DNA from: an uncultured Eubacteriales bacterium
Lineage (GTDB): Bacteria; Bacillota_A; Clostridia; Peptostreptococcales; Anaerovoracaceae
DNA length: 7,887 nucleotides
Reading direction: 5' to 3'
NCBI GenBank assembly: GCA_902774195.1
Contig: CACYHM010000074.1
Span: forward strand, 1-7,887
Numbering within the stretch: position 1 is the stretch's first letter; every line of letters starts with the position of its first letter. Positions 1 to 6,991 of this stretch are shown in pieces. Under the pieces are notes generated by a model, which worked only from the letters and a program-made list of their open reading frames with translations, was not told the origin of the DNA and ran no database searches. A program made the position numbers and the translations under genes.

Positions 1-1309
1 GCACATCACAAACAGAAGGCCGTGGCTCTGCAGGCTCGTGACCGATGCTATGACCGAATCTATAGAAGCCAGCTTTTCGGCCTCGGTGATCTTTCCCATG
101 TTGGCCGCCTGCTCGAACGCGCTTATCTCGTTCGTGTAATCAGTGACTCCAAGAAGCAGATAGGACACCGATGTCAGCAGGACGCACAGGGCGCTTCCGA
201 ACTTTGTGAAGAAAGGCCTGATCGAAGCAACGATGGCTTCATCTCTGGTGCCGTTCTTGTATTCGTTGTATTCGACCGTGTTGATGACAGAAAGCATCAT
301 GATCACGTAGTAGCAGTTCATGCCGAGCTGAGCCAGCATGTATCCGAGGGTCGTGATCCAGAATGAGGTCATCGTTGCAGGCATGAAGAGTCCCGCGCAG
401 AGCATCAGTGCGAATCCCACGATGAGAATGACTCCGAAGCCCTTCATGAGAGTCTTGCGTTTCCACTTTGATGACAGCCAAGGGTATGCGATCAGCAGTA
501 TGCCTGAAGCAGACAGACCGATCGTCGAGAACAGCGAGTAGAGACCGCCTTTATACCCGTACGTGAAGTAGATGTACGTCGATCCTATGCCTCCGATGAT
601 CAGGTCGGCGCCGATCTGGTGGAAGAGGAATATGAGGCACATCCACGACAGCTGATCGTTGTTCGCGATGGTCGAGACGATCTTTTTGAAGCTTACCGGA
701 GGAGGGGTGGTGTCCATATATGAACGGTCCTCCCTGACTCCGAATATGGTGAAGCAGAGGAAGAGCGGCGCGAGTATGCAGAATATGAGCGCGACTGTTC
801 CGTATGCCGTCTGGGCGTTGCCGCCGATGGTCTTGTCGCCTGTAGTGAACATAGGGATGAAAAGACCTGCAAGGCCGCCCCCGATGCCCGCTACGAGGTT
901 GGTCATAGCGGTGAGTTTGTCCCTGACGCTGCCCTCCTTGCTGAGGGAAGGGATCATGCCCCAGTAGGATATGTCGTGCATCGTATACGAGATGCTGTAA
1001 GCGAAGTATATGATGCCGAAGAACCATATGCTTGCCCCAGCGTGTACGGGTCCTTTCGATTATGTTGCCCATCAGCGGGTCGTTAAGAGCATCGAATACT
1101 CTCGCCCCGATCATAATGCCGGTGATAGCCATCAGCTGTGCCGGCGTGAGCTGGTGTGTGAACAGCACGAACAGCAGGATGAAATTCGTGAAGAGGTTGT
1201 AGATCATGTCCCTTCCGAGAGTCCCCAGAGGGAAGAAGACAAGATTCCTCTTCGTCTGCTTTTCATCGATGCCTGCGGCTGCAGTGTTTGTGTTTTCTTT
1301 CTTGCTCAT
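1..1309 (-). pseudogene. GPH-family sugar:cation symporter (MelB-like), internally deleted and frameshifted, 3' end beyond window
   Basis: This encodes a major facilitator superfamily permease of the glycoside-pentoside-hexuronide:cation symporter group, an inner-membrane importer. Its neighbour suggests alpha-galactosides such as melibiose or raffinose as substrate. The N-terminal part (1309 down to about 1031) carries the family hallmark DALNDPLMG followed by ERTRTRWGK. The reading frame then changes. From about 1026 down to base 1 a different frame is open throughout and reads as the rest of the family: YTMHDISYWGMIPSLSKEG, then several hydrophobic helices and VINTVEYNEYKNGTRDEA. Compared with MelB, the stretch between WGK and the next helix (KPW motif plus TM3, about 30 residues) is missing. 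The start at 1309 has AAGGAAAGG about five bases upstream and lies 28 bases after the alpha-galactosidase stop. If the sequence is correct the protein should be non-functional. Family assignment is firm; substrate is inferred. Confidence 0.88.
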
Positions 1310-1337
1310 TTTTACCTTTCCTTGATCAAACTGTGCT

Positions 1338-2802
1338 TCAGTCCTTGAGCCCCTTCAGGAACTTTTTGCTTGTAAAGCTCTTGTCTTTCCATACCCTTCT
1401 CAGCTCTTTGTAATGCGCTGTCTGCTCCTCGTCGTATTCCCCCATGTTGTCGGAGGTGAGAAAGAAGCTGCCGTACTGTGCAAGCACTCTGGCGTGCATG
1501 TCCTTCTGCTCTTCAGTGAGCTTTATATTGTCCCTGCGCAGGAAGAAGACATCGGGGTCGTTCAGGAAGGCCCTGCCGTCCAGCCCTCTTCTGTAGAAGG
1601 TATCGAGTATCGCGTTCTTAGTGGAAGGATACTCGAGCGATGCGTTCCTCTGGACAAGAGTGCCGTCCCATTCAAGGCTTGCGTCCGGTCCGATCCTGCA
1701 GTATTCGACCTTGCCGAATGCCGGCATCAGAGGGACTCCGCATCCCAGTATCATTCCGTCGCCGCACCACTCTCTCAGATAGTCCATCGCGCGGCACATC
1801 CTGGCTCCGCGGCTCTCTCCGAAGAATGGTCCTTTATCGGTCATCCACGGCGCCGCGGCGTAGAGGAAGTCGAGCTTTACAAGGTCGAATCCCCACTCGT
1901 TGAATATCGTATCGAAAACAGCCTTGAGATGGTCTCTGACTACAGGGACATCCATGTCGAGAGAATAGAAACCTCCCCAGTTGGACCCTACATACCAAGG
2001 CCTCCCGTCATGCTTGAGAAGCCAGTCCGGATGATCTCTTACAAGCTGTGAATCCGCCTGCGCTCCGAAAGGCGCAAGCCACAGACCGGCCTTGAAGCCT
2101 CTTTCGTGTATGTCATCGACGGATGCTTTCATTCCGCGCGGGAATTTTACCGGGTGCGCTGTCCAGTCGCCGACCGCGACCTGCCAGCCGTCATCGATCT
2201 GGAAGAGGTCTCCCGGCTCAAGCACTTTTGCGCAGCCCTTCAGGTCATCCGTGATGGTCTCGTCGGTTATCTTCGTAAAGCGGTTATACCAGCTGCCGTA
2301 CCCTGCGAGAGGCTCCGCCGGGCGTCTTTTGATACCGGCAGCATCGAACCACGCGTCGAATACGTCATCATAACCGCCCTTGAACGCGGCTATATGCAGC
2401 GCCTTCAGCGATGCCTGCGTCCTTTTTGATGCTCAGCTCGCCTTTGAAAAAGTCGTAGTTGAATATCGTGTAGCCGTTTGTCTCATCGGTGGATGCTATC
2501 AGCAGGTAGTCCTCTTCGTATCTCTTGTAGAAATAACTGAAACCGTGAAAGCATCCCGGCTTGTCATGGACCGGCTTGATAAAAAAACCGTCGCCGTATC
2601 TGGATGTGCCCCAGGGTCTGCCGAGCGCTTTTATCACCGGGTGTATGGTACGGGCGGCGATGCTCGGTTTTTCTTCGTGTGAAGGCGACCAGGTCTGGTA
2701 TCCGTTGAAAAATACACGCTCGGTCTCGTCGCACGGAAAATCGAGAACTATCTCTGAAACACTCTGCCTTTTGATGAGCGGACTAAGGTCGAATTTTTCC
2801 AT
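1338..2802 (-). pseudogene. GH36-type alpha-galactosidase, broken by a single frameshift
   Basis: This is a glycoside hydrolase family 36-like (melibiase clan) enzyme that would release terminal alpha-galactose, probably in the cytoplasm since no signal peptide is seen. The first frame (2802 down to about 2412) gives the N-terminal beta domain, including FFNGYQTWSPS and GYTIFNYDFF. The second frame (about 2411 down to 1338) gives the barrel: GYGSWYNRF, LFQIDDGWQ, FKAGLWLAPF, LVKLDFLYAAA and CRIGPDASLEW. By family position the Asp coded at 1869-1871 (KLD) is the likely nucleophile and the Asp at 1683-1685 (GPD) the acid/base. The frame switch must lie between 2433 (TGA in the second frame) and 2370 (TGA in the first); removing one base at 2412 joins the frames as KKDAG-SLKALHIAAF. 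The start at 2802 has AGGAGG nine bases upstream. At about 488 residues the protein also lacks an obvious C-terminal beta-sandwich domain. The family is clear; exact substrate is not. Confidence 0.87.
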
Positions 2803-2828
2803 TTCAGTGTTCCTCCTGCGTAAACCTT

Positions 2829-2845
2829 AATAATTGTACATTATT
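2829..2845. promoter_or_regulatory. Inverted repeat overlapping the galactosidase -10 box (possible operator)
   Basis: AATAAT, a five-base centre TGTAC, then ATTATT form a perfect 6+6 inverted repeat that covers the TACAAT -10 hexamer of the minus-strand promoter. A repressor bound here would block RNA polymerase, as expected for a substrate-controlled sugar operon. The repeat is AT-rich and short, so chance is a real alternative. No regulator gene is in the window. Confidence 0.3.
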
Positions 2846-2861
2846 TCACGTACATACACAA
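2833..2861 (-). promoter_or_regulatory. Candidate sigma-A promoter of the alpha-galactosidase operon
   Basis: Reading the minus strand, TTGTGT (2861-2856) is followed after exactly 17 bases by TACAAT (2838-2833). The -10 box matches the consensus in 5 of 6 positions and the -35 box in 3 of 6. It sits about 30 bases upstream of the GH36 start, leaving room for a short leader with AGGAGG. Position and spacing support it, but there is no experimental evidence. Confidence 0.5.
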
Positions 2862-2869
2862 TCTGGCTG

Positions 2870-2898
2870 TTGAAGAGAGAGTGCAAAAAGGTTAAAGT
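2870..2898 (+). promoter_or_regulatory. Candidate promoter for the DUF4015 membrane protein
   Basis: TTGAAG (2870-2875), a 17-base spacer and TAAAGT (2893-2898) give 4 of 6 matches in each hexamer. The gene starts 31 bases further on, with AAGGA (2916-2920) as ribosome binding site. The same arrangement with the identical TAAAGT box occurs upstream of the TPP riboswitch, which adds some weight. Confidence 0.35.
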
Positions 2899-2929
2899 AG
2901 TAGGGTAGCTCATTTAAGGAATAAACAGG

Positions 2930-5257
2930 ATGACAAAAGAAGAACAGGATAAGATAAAAGAAGAACTGAATAAAGCCTTTGCCCTGAACGAGGAGAAGAA
3001 GGCAGAAGAAAAGAAGGATCCTGCGCCTGCTGAAAAAGAGAAAAAAGCATCCGCAAAGCCTGCTTCTGACAGAAAGAAAAAACCTGCCGCAAAACCTGCT
3101 CCTGAAAAGAAGAAGACAGAGTCAAAGACTGAAAAACCAAAAAAAGCAGAGTCAAAAAAGGCGAGACCAAAGAAGAGCGGATCCGTTGCGATCGAAACAC
3201 CTCAGGCAGTGCCTGAAAGCGTTCGCGTGGGCCGGGCTTCGCGTACACGTGAGAACGGAAAAAAACACGAAAAGACCGAGCCGAAAAGGAAAGAAAAGAA
3301 AAAGTCCGAAAAAGCAGATCCTGCAAAGAAAGATAAAAAGAAAGCCGAAAAAGCAGCTCCTGTAAAAAAAGAGAAGAAAAAGGCAGCAAAGCCGGTCCCT
3401 GCAGAAAAGACTCCGGTGAAGGCTCCGGCAGAGGAAGCCGCAGGCACACGTGCCGGACGTGCGGAGTCCCGCTCGAAGGATTCGGGGAGCAGGCACGGGG
3501 CAGAGCCTGAGAAGAGAGGGTGCCTGAAATGGGTGCTTCTTGCGGCAGCGCTCATGCTCGTTGTCGGCGCAGTTTCGTTCGGCTTTTTCAGATATAGGTC
3601 GATGATGCATCTGTATACGGCATCATATATAGCGAGCACATCCAAGGATGCTGCTGTTTATACCATAGAAAAGGATGAGAAAGCAGATGCCGAAGCTCCC
3701 GGAAAGGCAGTCGAGGCCGAAAGGCTTGTCAGAGGCACCCAGGTAAAACGCTATGCCGACAAGGTGGACATAGACGGAGTGACATATGTCAGAGTAGACA
3801 AGACTCTGCCCGGCACTTCGCTGAAAGAAGGAACTGAGATAGCGGACGATGACAGATACGATGCGGATCCGCTCTATGTAATGGAGGACAACCTCGTATC
3901 ATCTCCGGACGATATAGTACAGGAAAAAGAAGTCTATGTCAGGACTCCGGCGACGGTATATTCCGAGGAGACCGGCCCCGCGATCGAATCGTTCGCGCCT
4001 AAAGGCAGCTGCCTTGAGGTCACCGGATTCGATAAGATAAGACCGGACGGGACCATCAACAAGTATCAGGTGAAGTATACCGACGGCGAAGGCGGCTCCG
4101 TGAAAGGCTACGTATACGGCAAATACATGGCCGATACACAGGAGAAGGCAGATGCAGTATATAACGAAAACGGAATAGCTGATGAGGTCGCGGACGATAA
4201 CTACGGTTATGATCTTTACGGAGGAAGGGCTTCGAATCTCGACTACTATCCGTTCGAAAGACCCGAGATAAAAGGCAACGAATTCTGCGAATACGCGCGT
4301 GCCATGTACGTAAACTGCGAGGCTGCAGTCAACTGCGGACCGTGGGTGGACCTCGTAAAAGAGACCGGCTGCAATGCTGTGGTCATCGATATAAAGGACG
4401 GAGTGCTCGCGTATGAGTCGGATGTCGCCAAAGAGCTTTCGCCGTCTTCGTACGACACTGCGTACGTTTCAAAGGACGCATACAGAAAAGGGATCGAGGC
4501 GTACAAGGAAACGGGAGCCTATCTCATAGGCCGCATCGTGGTATTCAACGATCCTATATACGCCAAGGATCATCCGGAAAACTGCATAGAATACGGAGGC
4601 AGCACAACATGGCCGAGCGCATACTCGCGCGAAGTCTGGGAATACAATGTAAGGCTGGCGCAGGAAGCCATAAGGGAATTCGGCTTTGACGAGATACAGT
4701 TCGACTATGTAAGGTTCCCTGAGAACTCCTTCGAGATGTCCAAGTCCGGAAGCGCCGACTTCCGCAATATCTATGGCGAAGAGAAGGGCCAGGCTATACA
4801 GAACTTCTGCATGTACGCGGCAGATCAGATACACGACGCCGGAGCATGGTTCTCTGTGGATGTGTTCGGAGAGAGCGCATACGGTTACATGACGGCATAC
4901 GGCCAGTACTGGGCCGGCATATCCAATGTCGTGGATGCCATAAGCGCCATGCCGTATACCGACCACATGGGGGTCGACGGCGGCTGGGAAGATCCGTACG
5001 GCATTATGAACAGCTGGGGCAAAAGAGCTGAGAAACAGCAGGAGATACTCGAAGATCCTGCCGTGGCAAGGACATGGATCACGGGTTACGATACGCCTCA
5101 CTGGAACCCGACCTTCATATACGGGACGGCTGAACTCAAAGCGCAGATAGCCGGCCTTGAAGACGCCGGGCTTGACGGAGGCTTCATACCGTGGAACGCT
5201 GTTTCGAGCCTCGATAAATACACGCAGTACAAGGATGTGTGGAACGAAGATCAGTAA
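2930..5257 (+). CDS. Membrane-anchored putative glycoside hydrolase (DUF4015) with Lys-rich cytoplasmic tail
   Basis: The protein has 775 residues. Residues 1-198 are low complexity, rich in Lys, Glu, Ala and Pro. Residues 199-220 (WVLLAAALMLVVGAVSFGFF core) form one transmembrane helix, so the tail should be cytoplasmic and the rest outside. Residues about 265-400 contain beta-rich stretches (VKRYADKVDIDGVTYVRVD; YQVKYTDGEG then KGYVYGKYM) that look like SH3-type wall-binding modules; this is tentative. Residues about 452-770 match DUF4015 (PF13200), a TIM-barrel glycoside-hydrolase-like family: ARAMYVN, NAVVIDIKDG, GRIVVFNDP, FDEIQFDYVRFP, SVDVFG, MPYTDHM and ITGYDTPHW. Acidic residues D487, D490 and D592 are catalytic candidates by analogy. 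The family has no settled substrate; cell-wall or surface polysaccharide is a guess from location. The ATG at 2930 has AAGGA nine bases upstream. It is divergent from the galactosidase operon and probably independent of the thi operon downstream. Confidence 0.9.
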   Translation: MTKEEQDKIKEELNKAFALNEEKKAEEKKDPAPAEKEKKASAKPASDRKKKPAAKPAPEKKKTESKTEKPKKAESKKARPKKSGSVAIETPQAVPESVRVGRASRTRENGKKHEKTEPKRKEKKKSEKADPAKKDKKKAEKAAPVKKEKKKAAKPVPAEKTPVKAPAEEAAGTRAGRAESRSKDSGSRHGAEPEKRGCLKWVLLAAALMLVVGAVSFGFFRYRSMMHLYTASYIASTSKDAAVYTIEKDEKADAEAPGKAVEAERLVRGTQVKRYADKVDIDGVTYVRVDKTLPGTSLKEGTEIADDDRYDADPLYVMEDNLVSSPDDIVQEKEVYVRTPATVYSEETGPAIESFAPKGSCLEVTGFDKIRPDGTINKYQVKYTDGEGGSVKGYVYGKYMADTQEKADAVYNENGIADEVADDNYGYDLYGGRASNLDYYPFERPEIKGNEFCEYARAMYVNCEAAVNCGPWVDLVKETGCNAVVIDIKDGVLAYESDVAKELSPSSYDTAYVSKDAYRKGIEAYKETGAYLIGRIVVFNDPIYAKDHPENCIEYGGSTTWPSAYSREVWEYNVRLAQEAIREFGFDEIQFDYVRFPENSFEMSKSGSADFRNIYGEEKGQAIQNFCMYAADQIHDAGAWFSVDVFGESAYGYMTAYGQYWAGISNVVDAISAMPYTDHMGVDGGWEDPYGIMNSWGKRAEKQQEILEDPAVARTWITGYDTPHWNPTFIYGTAELKAQIAGLEDAGLDGGFIPWNAVSSLDKYTQYKDVWNEDQ
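3305..3382 (+). repeat. Two tandem 39-bp (13-residue) Lys-rich repeats inside the DUF4015 gene
   Basis: Residues 126-138 (SEKADPAKKDKKK) and 139-151 (AEKAAPVKKEKKK) are adjacent near-copies, and a degenerate third copy starts at 152 (AAKPVP). The DNA of the two units is also similar, which points to duplication in a low-complexity segment. The region is A-rich on the coding strand and could vary in length between strains. Confidence 0.7.
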
Positions 5258-5282
5258 CTGAACATGCGGCCGGACTGAAGCC

Positions 5283-5311
5283 TTGAAATGTGTTCCGGTC
5301 AGTAGTAAAGT
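5283..5311 (+). promoter_or_regulatory. Candidate promoter of the thiamine salvage operon
   Basis: TTGAAA (5283-5288, 5 of 6 consensus) and TAAAGT (5306-5311, 4 of 6) are separated by 17 bases. A transcript starting about seven bases later would begin just before the riboswitch P1 stem, which is the expected geometry. No strong intrinsic terminator is seen between the DUF4015 stop and this site, so read-through from upstream is also possible. Confidence 0.45.
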
Positions 5312-5326
5312 AATATCATAAACAAA

Positions 5327-5420
5327 ATATACAAAAGGGGAGCTTGCTTACGCAGGCTGAGAACGGACGCTGAGTCCGGACCCGTTGACCTGATTTGGAT
5401 AATGCCAACGTAGGGATATA
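5327..5420 (+). promoter_or_regulatory. TPP riboswitch (THI element)
   Basis: The conserved thiamine pyrophosphate aptamer is easily read: GGGGAGC near the 5' side, GGCTGAGAACGG (5355-5366), GACCCGTTGACCTGAT (5379-5394), then GGATAATGCCAACGTAGGGA (5397-5416). ATAT at 5327-5330 can pair with ATAT at 5416-5419 to close P1. An optional P3 hairpin is present, with CGGAC (5364-5368) pairing GTCCG (5374-5378). It lies directly upstream of thiM and should lower expression of the operon when TPP is plentiful, as is known for this riboswitch class. Confidence 0.96.
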
Positions 5421-5447
5421 CAGACTGAAGTCTTCTTTTTGCGGATG

Positions 5448-5483
5448 ACAGCAGATATGCCTGCGCGGCGTATCTGCTGTTTT
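5448..5483 (+). terminator. Hairpin of the riboswitch expression platform, likely conditional terminator
   Basis: ACAGCAGATA (5448-5457) pairs perfectly with TATCTGCTGT (5471-5480). The stem can extend inward by a T-G wobble and GCC/GGC, leaving a loop of about five bases. Four T residues (5480-5483) follow, so the U-tract is short. A smaller hairpin, AGAC-TGAA-GTCT (5422-5433), followed by TCTTTTT lies just after P1 and may be part of the switch. The ribosome binding site AGGAGG (5492-5497) is outside both hairpins, which favours control by termination over direct RBS masking. I could not identify a convincing antiterminator pairing by eye. Confidence 0.6.
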
Positions 5484-5505
5484 AAGTTTACAGGAGGAAG
5501 AAGAT

Positions 5506-6327
5506 ATGCTTGGAAAATGTATCGACAATGTAAGAAAGAACGTGCCGCTGGTGCATAATATCACGAATTACGTGACCGTGAACGATGTCGCAAATGTTCT
5601 GCTCGCCTGCGGCGGCAGTCCTATAATGTCGGATGAGCCTGCAGATGTCGAAGATATCACATCGATATGCGGCGGCCTGAACATCAATATCGGGACGTTG
5701 AACAAAAGCAGCATAGAAGCCATGCATAAGGCGGGGAAAAAAGCGCAGGAACTCGGACATGTGCTGCTCCTTGATCCTGTCGGCGCAGGTGCATCGGCTC
5801 TGCGGACGGATACCGCAGTATCACTCATGGATGAGCTTCGATTCACGGCGATACGGGGCAATATCTCCGAGATAAAGACTCTCGCGTCCGGGAGCGGTAC
5901 CACAAAGGGCGTTGACGCCGATGTCGCAGACGCTGTCACAGAGGATACGCTCGACAGCTCAGTCGCATTCGCTAAAAAGCTTGCGGCAAAGACGGGTGCG
6001 GTGATCGCGGTCACCGGCGCTATCGACCTAGTGGCTGACGCTGACAGATGCTTTGTTATCAGAAACGGCCGTCCGGAGATGGGAAGAATAACAGGTACAG
6101 GCTGCCAGCTTTCCGGCATGATGACAGCGTTCCTTGCTGCGAATCCTGACGCGAAGCTCGAAGCGGCAGCTGCAGCGGTGTGCGCAATGGGACTTGCGGG
6201 GGAGATCGGATGGAGCCGCATGCAGGACGGAGACGGCAACTCCACATACAGAAACCGTATAATCGACGCGATATACAACATGGATGCGAAGACTCTCGAA
6301 GAGGGAGCGAAATACGAAATAAGGTAA
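5506..6327 (+). CDS. thiM: Hydroxyethylthiazole kinase ThiM
   Basis: ThiM phosphorylates 4-methyl-5-(2-hydroxyethyl)thiazole with ATP, making the thiazole phosphate used by ThiE. It is a cytosolic salvage enzyme of the ribokinase-like fold. The 273-residue length is normal. Visible family signatures are PLVHNITNYVTVNDVAN (14-30) with CGGSPIMSDE (35-44) at the thiazole site, LLLDPVGAGAS (87-97), IRGNISEI (116-123), and ITGTGCQLSGM (195-205), which holds the Gly-rich anion hole and the conserved Cys200. The ATG at 5506 has AGGAGG (5492-5497) eight bases upstream. It is the first gene after the TPP riboswitch, and the following thiE starts within a few bases of its stop, so it is the head of a riboswitch-controlled operon. 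Nothing is odd in the reading frame. Confidence 0.97.
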   Translation: MLGKCIDNVRKNVPLVHNITNYVTVNDVANVLLACGGSPIMSDEPADVEDITSICGGLNINIGTLNKSSIEAMHKAGKKAQELGHVLLLDPVGAGASALRTDTAVSLMDELRFTAIRGNISEIKTLASGSGTTKGVDADVADAVTEDTLDSSVAFAKKLAAKTGAVIAVTGAIDLVADADRCFVIRNGRPEMGRITGTGCQLSGMMTAFLAANPDAKLEAAAAAVCAMGLAGEIGWSRMQDGDGNSTYRNRIIDAIYNMDAKTLEEGAKYEIR

Positions 6328-6331
6328 AGTG

Positions 6332-6991
6332 ATGATCGATAAAGACAACAGAAAAGAACTTGCGGATTCGCTGCTTCTTTATGCGGTGACCGACAGGCAC
6401 TGGCTGGGGGAAAGGACACTCGCAGAGGTTGTGAGAGAAAGCCTCGACGGCGGTGTCAGCTTTTTGCAGCTTCGCGAGAAAGAACTGGATGAAGACCGCT
6501 TTTACGAAGAGGCGGTCGAACTCCAGGCCATGGCCGGTGAGTATGGCGTGCCGTTTGTTGTGAACGACAACGTGGATATAGCGCTCAGGATGGACGCTGA
6601 CGGCGTCCATGTAGGACAGAGCGATATGGAAGCGGGCGATGTGCGTGCGCTTCTGGGACCGGACAAAATACTGGGCGTATCGGCGCAGACGGTCGAACAG
6701 GCCGTGCTCGCAGAAAAGCGGGGGGCGGACTATCTCGGGGTCGGAGCGGTTTTTCCTACCGGCTCTAAGGATGATGCAGAAGATGTTTCGTATGAGACTC
6801 TGAAGGCCATATGCGAAGCTGTAAGCATCCCTGTGGTGGCGATCGGAGGCATCACTCTCGAAAACACTCCTGATCTCGCCGGGAGCGGCATATGCGGCAT
6901 CGCTGTCATCAGTGCAATTTACGGACAGAAAGATATAAAGGCGGCGGCATCGCGGCTCAGAAAAGCTACGGAAGAAATGGTGAAGTCATGA
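6332..6991 (+). CDS. thiE: Thiamine phosphate synthase ThiE
   Basis: ThiE joins HMP pyrophosphate and thiazole phosphate to form thiamine monophosphate in the cytosol. The protein is a TIM barrel of 219 residues, the usual size. Motifs in order are YAVTDR (17-22), FLQLREKELD (44-53), VVNDNVDIA (76-84), DGVHVGQSD (90-98), LGVGAVFPTGSKDDA (135-149), AIGGIT (170-175) and GIAVISAIYG (189-198), which cover the pyrophosphate- and thiazole-phosphate-binding loops. Two starts are possible in frame: GTG at 6329 and ATG at 6332. The ATG is preferred because AAGG (6321-6324) lies seven bases before it but only four before the GTG. The start follows the thiM stop (6325-6327) by four bases, so translation is probably coupled. 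The 3' end overlaps the next gene. Confidence 0.96.
   Translation: MIDKDNRKELADSLLLYAVTDRHWLGERTLAEVVRESLDGGVSFLQLREKELDEDRFYEEAVELQAMAGEYGVPFVVNDNVDIALRMDADGVHVGQSDMEAGDVRALLGPDKILGVSAQTVEQAVLAEKRGADYLGVGAVFPTGSKDDAEDVSYETLKAICEAVSIPVVAIGGITLENTPDLAGSGICGIAVISAIYGQKDIKAAASRLRKATEEMVKS

Noticed and set aside
551..1023. Continuation of the symporter start frame as a His/Arg-rich protein to 551
   Set aside because: After the junction this frame has odd composition and no family likeness, while another frame gives the rest of the symporter. It is out-of-frame translation.
1413..2051. 212-residue plus-strand open frame across the alpha-galactosidase
   Set aside because: It is antisense to the GH36 barrel, whose catalytic motifs are clear; no promoter, RBS or family signature supports it.
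2405..2435. Programmed ribosomal frameshifting to make a full-length GH36 enzyme
   Set aside because: The needed shift is +1, and the nearby A-run lacks the usual slippery form, stop codon and stimulator. GH36 enzymes are not known to use recoding, and the neighbouring symporter carries a separate deletion.
2910..3645. Minus-strand open frames rich in Leu, Phe and Ser, opposite the start of the DUF4015 gene
   Set aside because: They are the antisense image of AAA/AAG/GAA-rich Lys/Glu codons, so the hydrophobic look is an artefact; there is no RBS or family motif.
4469..5101. 210-residue minus-strand open frame inside the DUF4015 gene
   Set aside because: It overlaps the best conserved DUF4015 motifs on the other strand and has no recognisable motif.
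5262..5304. Possible terminator after the DUF4015 gene, from two CCGG-containing arms
   Set aside because: The stem is only about seven pairs including a wobble, the loop is about 19 bases and no T-tract follows.
5568..6610. Long minus-strand open frames opposite thiM and thiE
   Set aside because: thiM and thiE are fully supported by motifs in the plus strand; the antisense frames are Ser/Ala/Pro-rich shadows.
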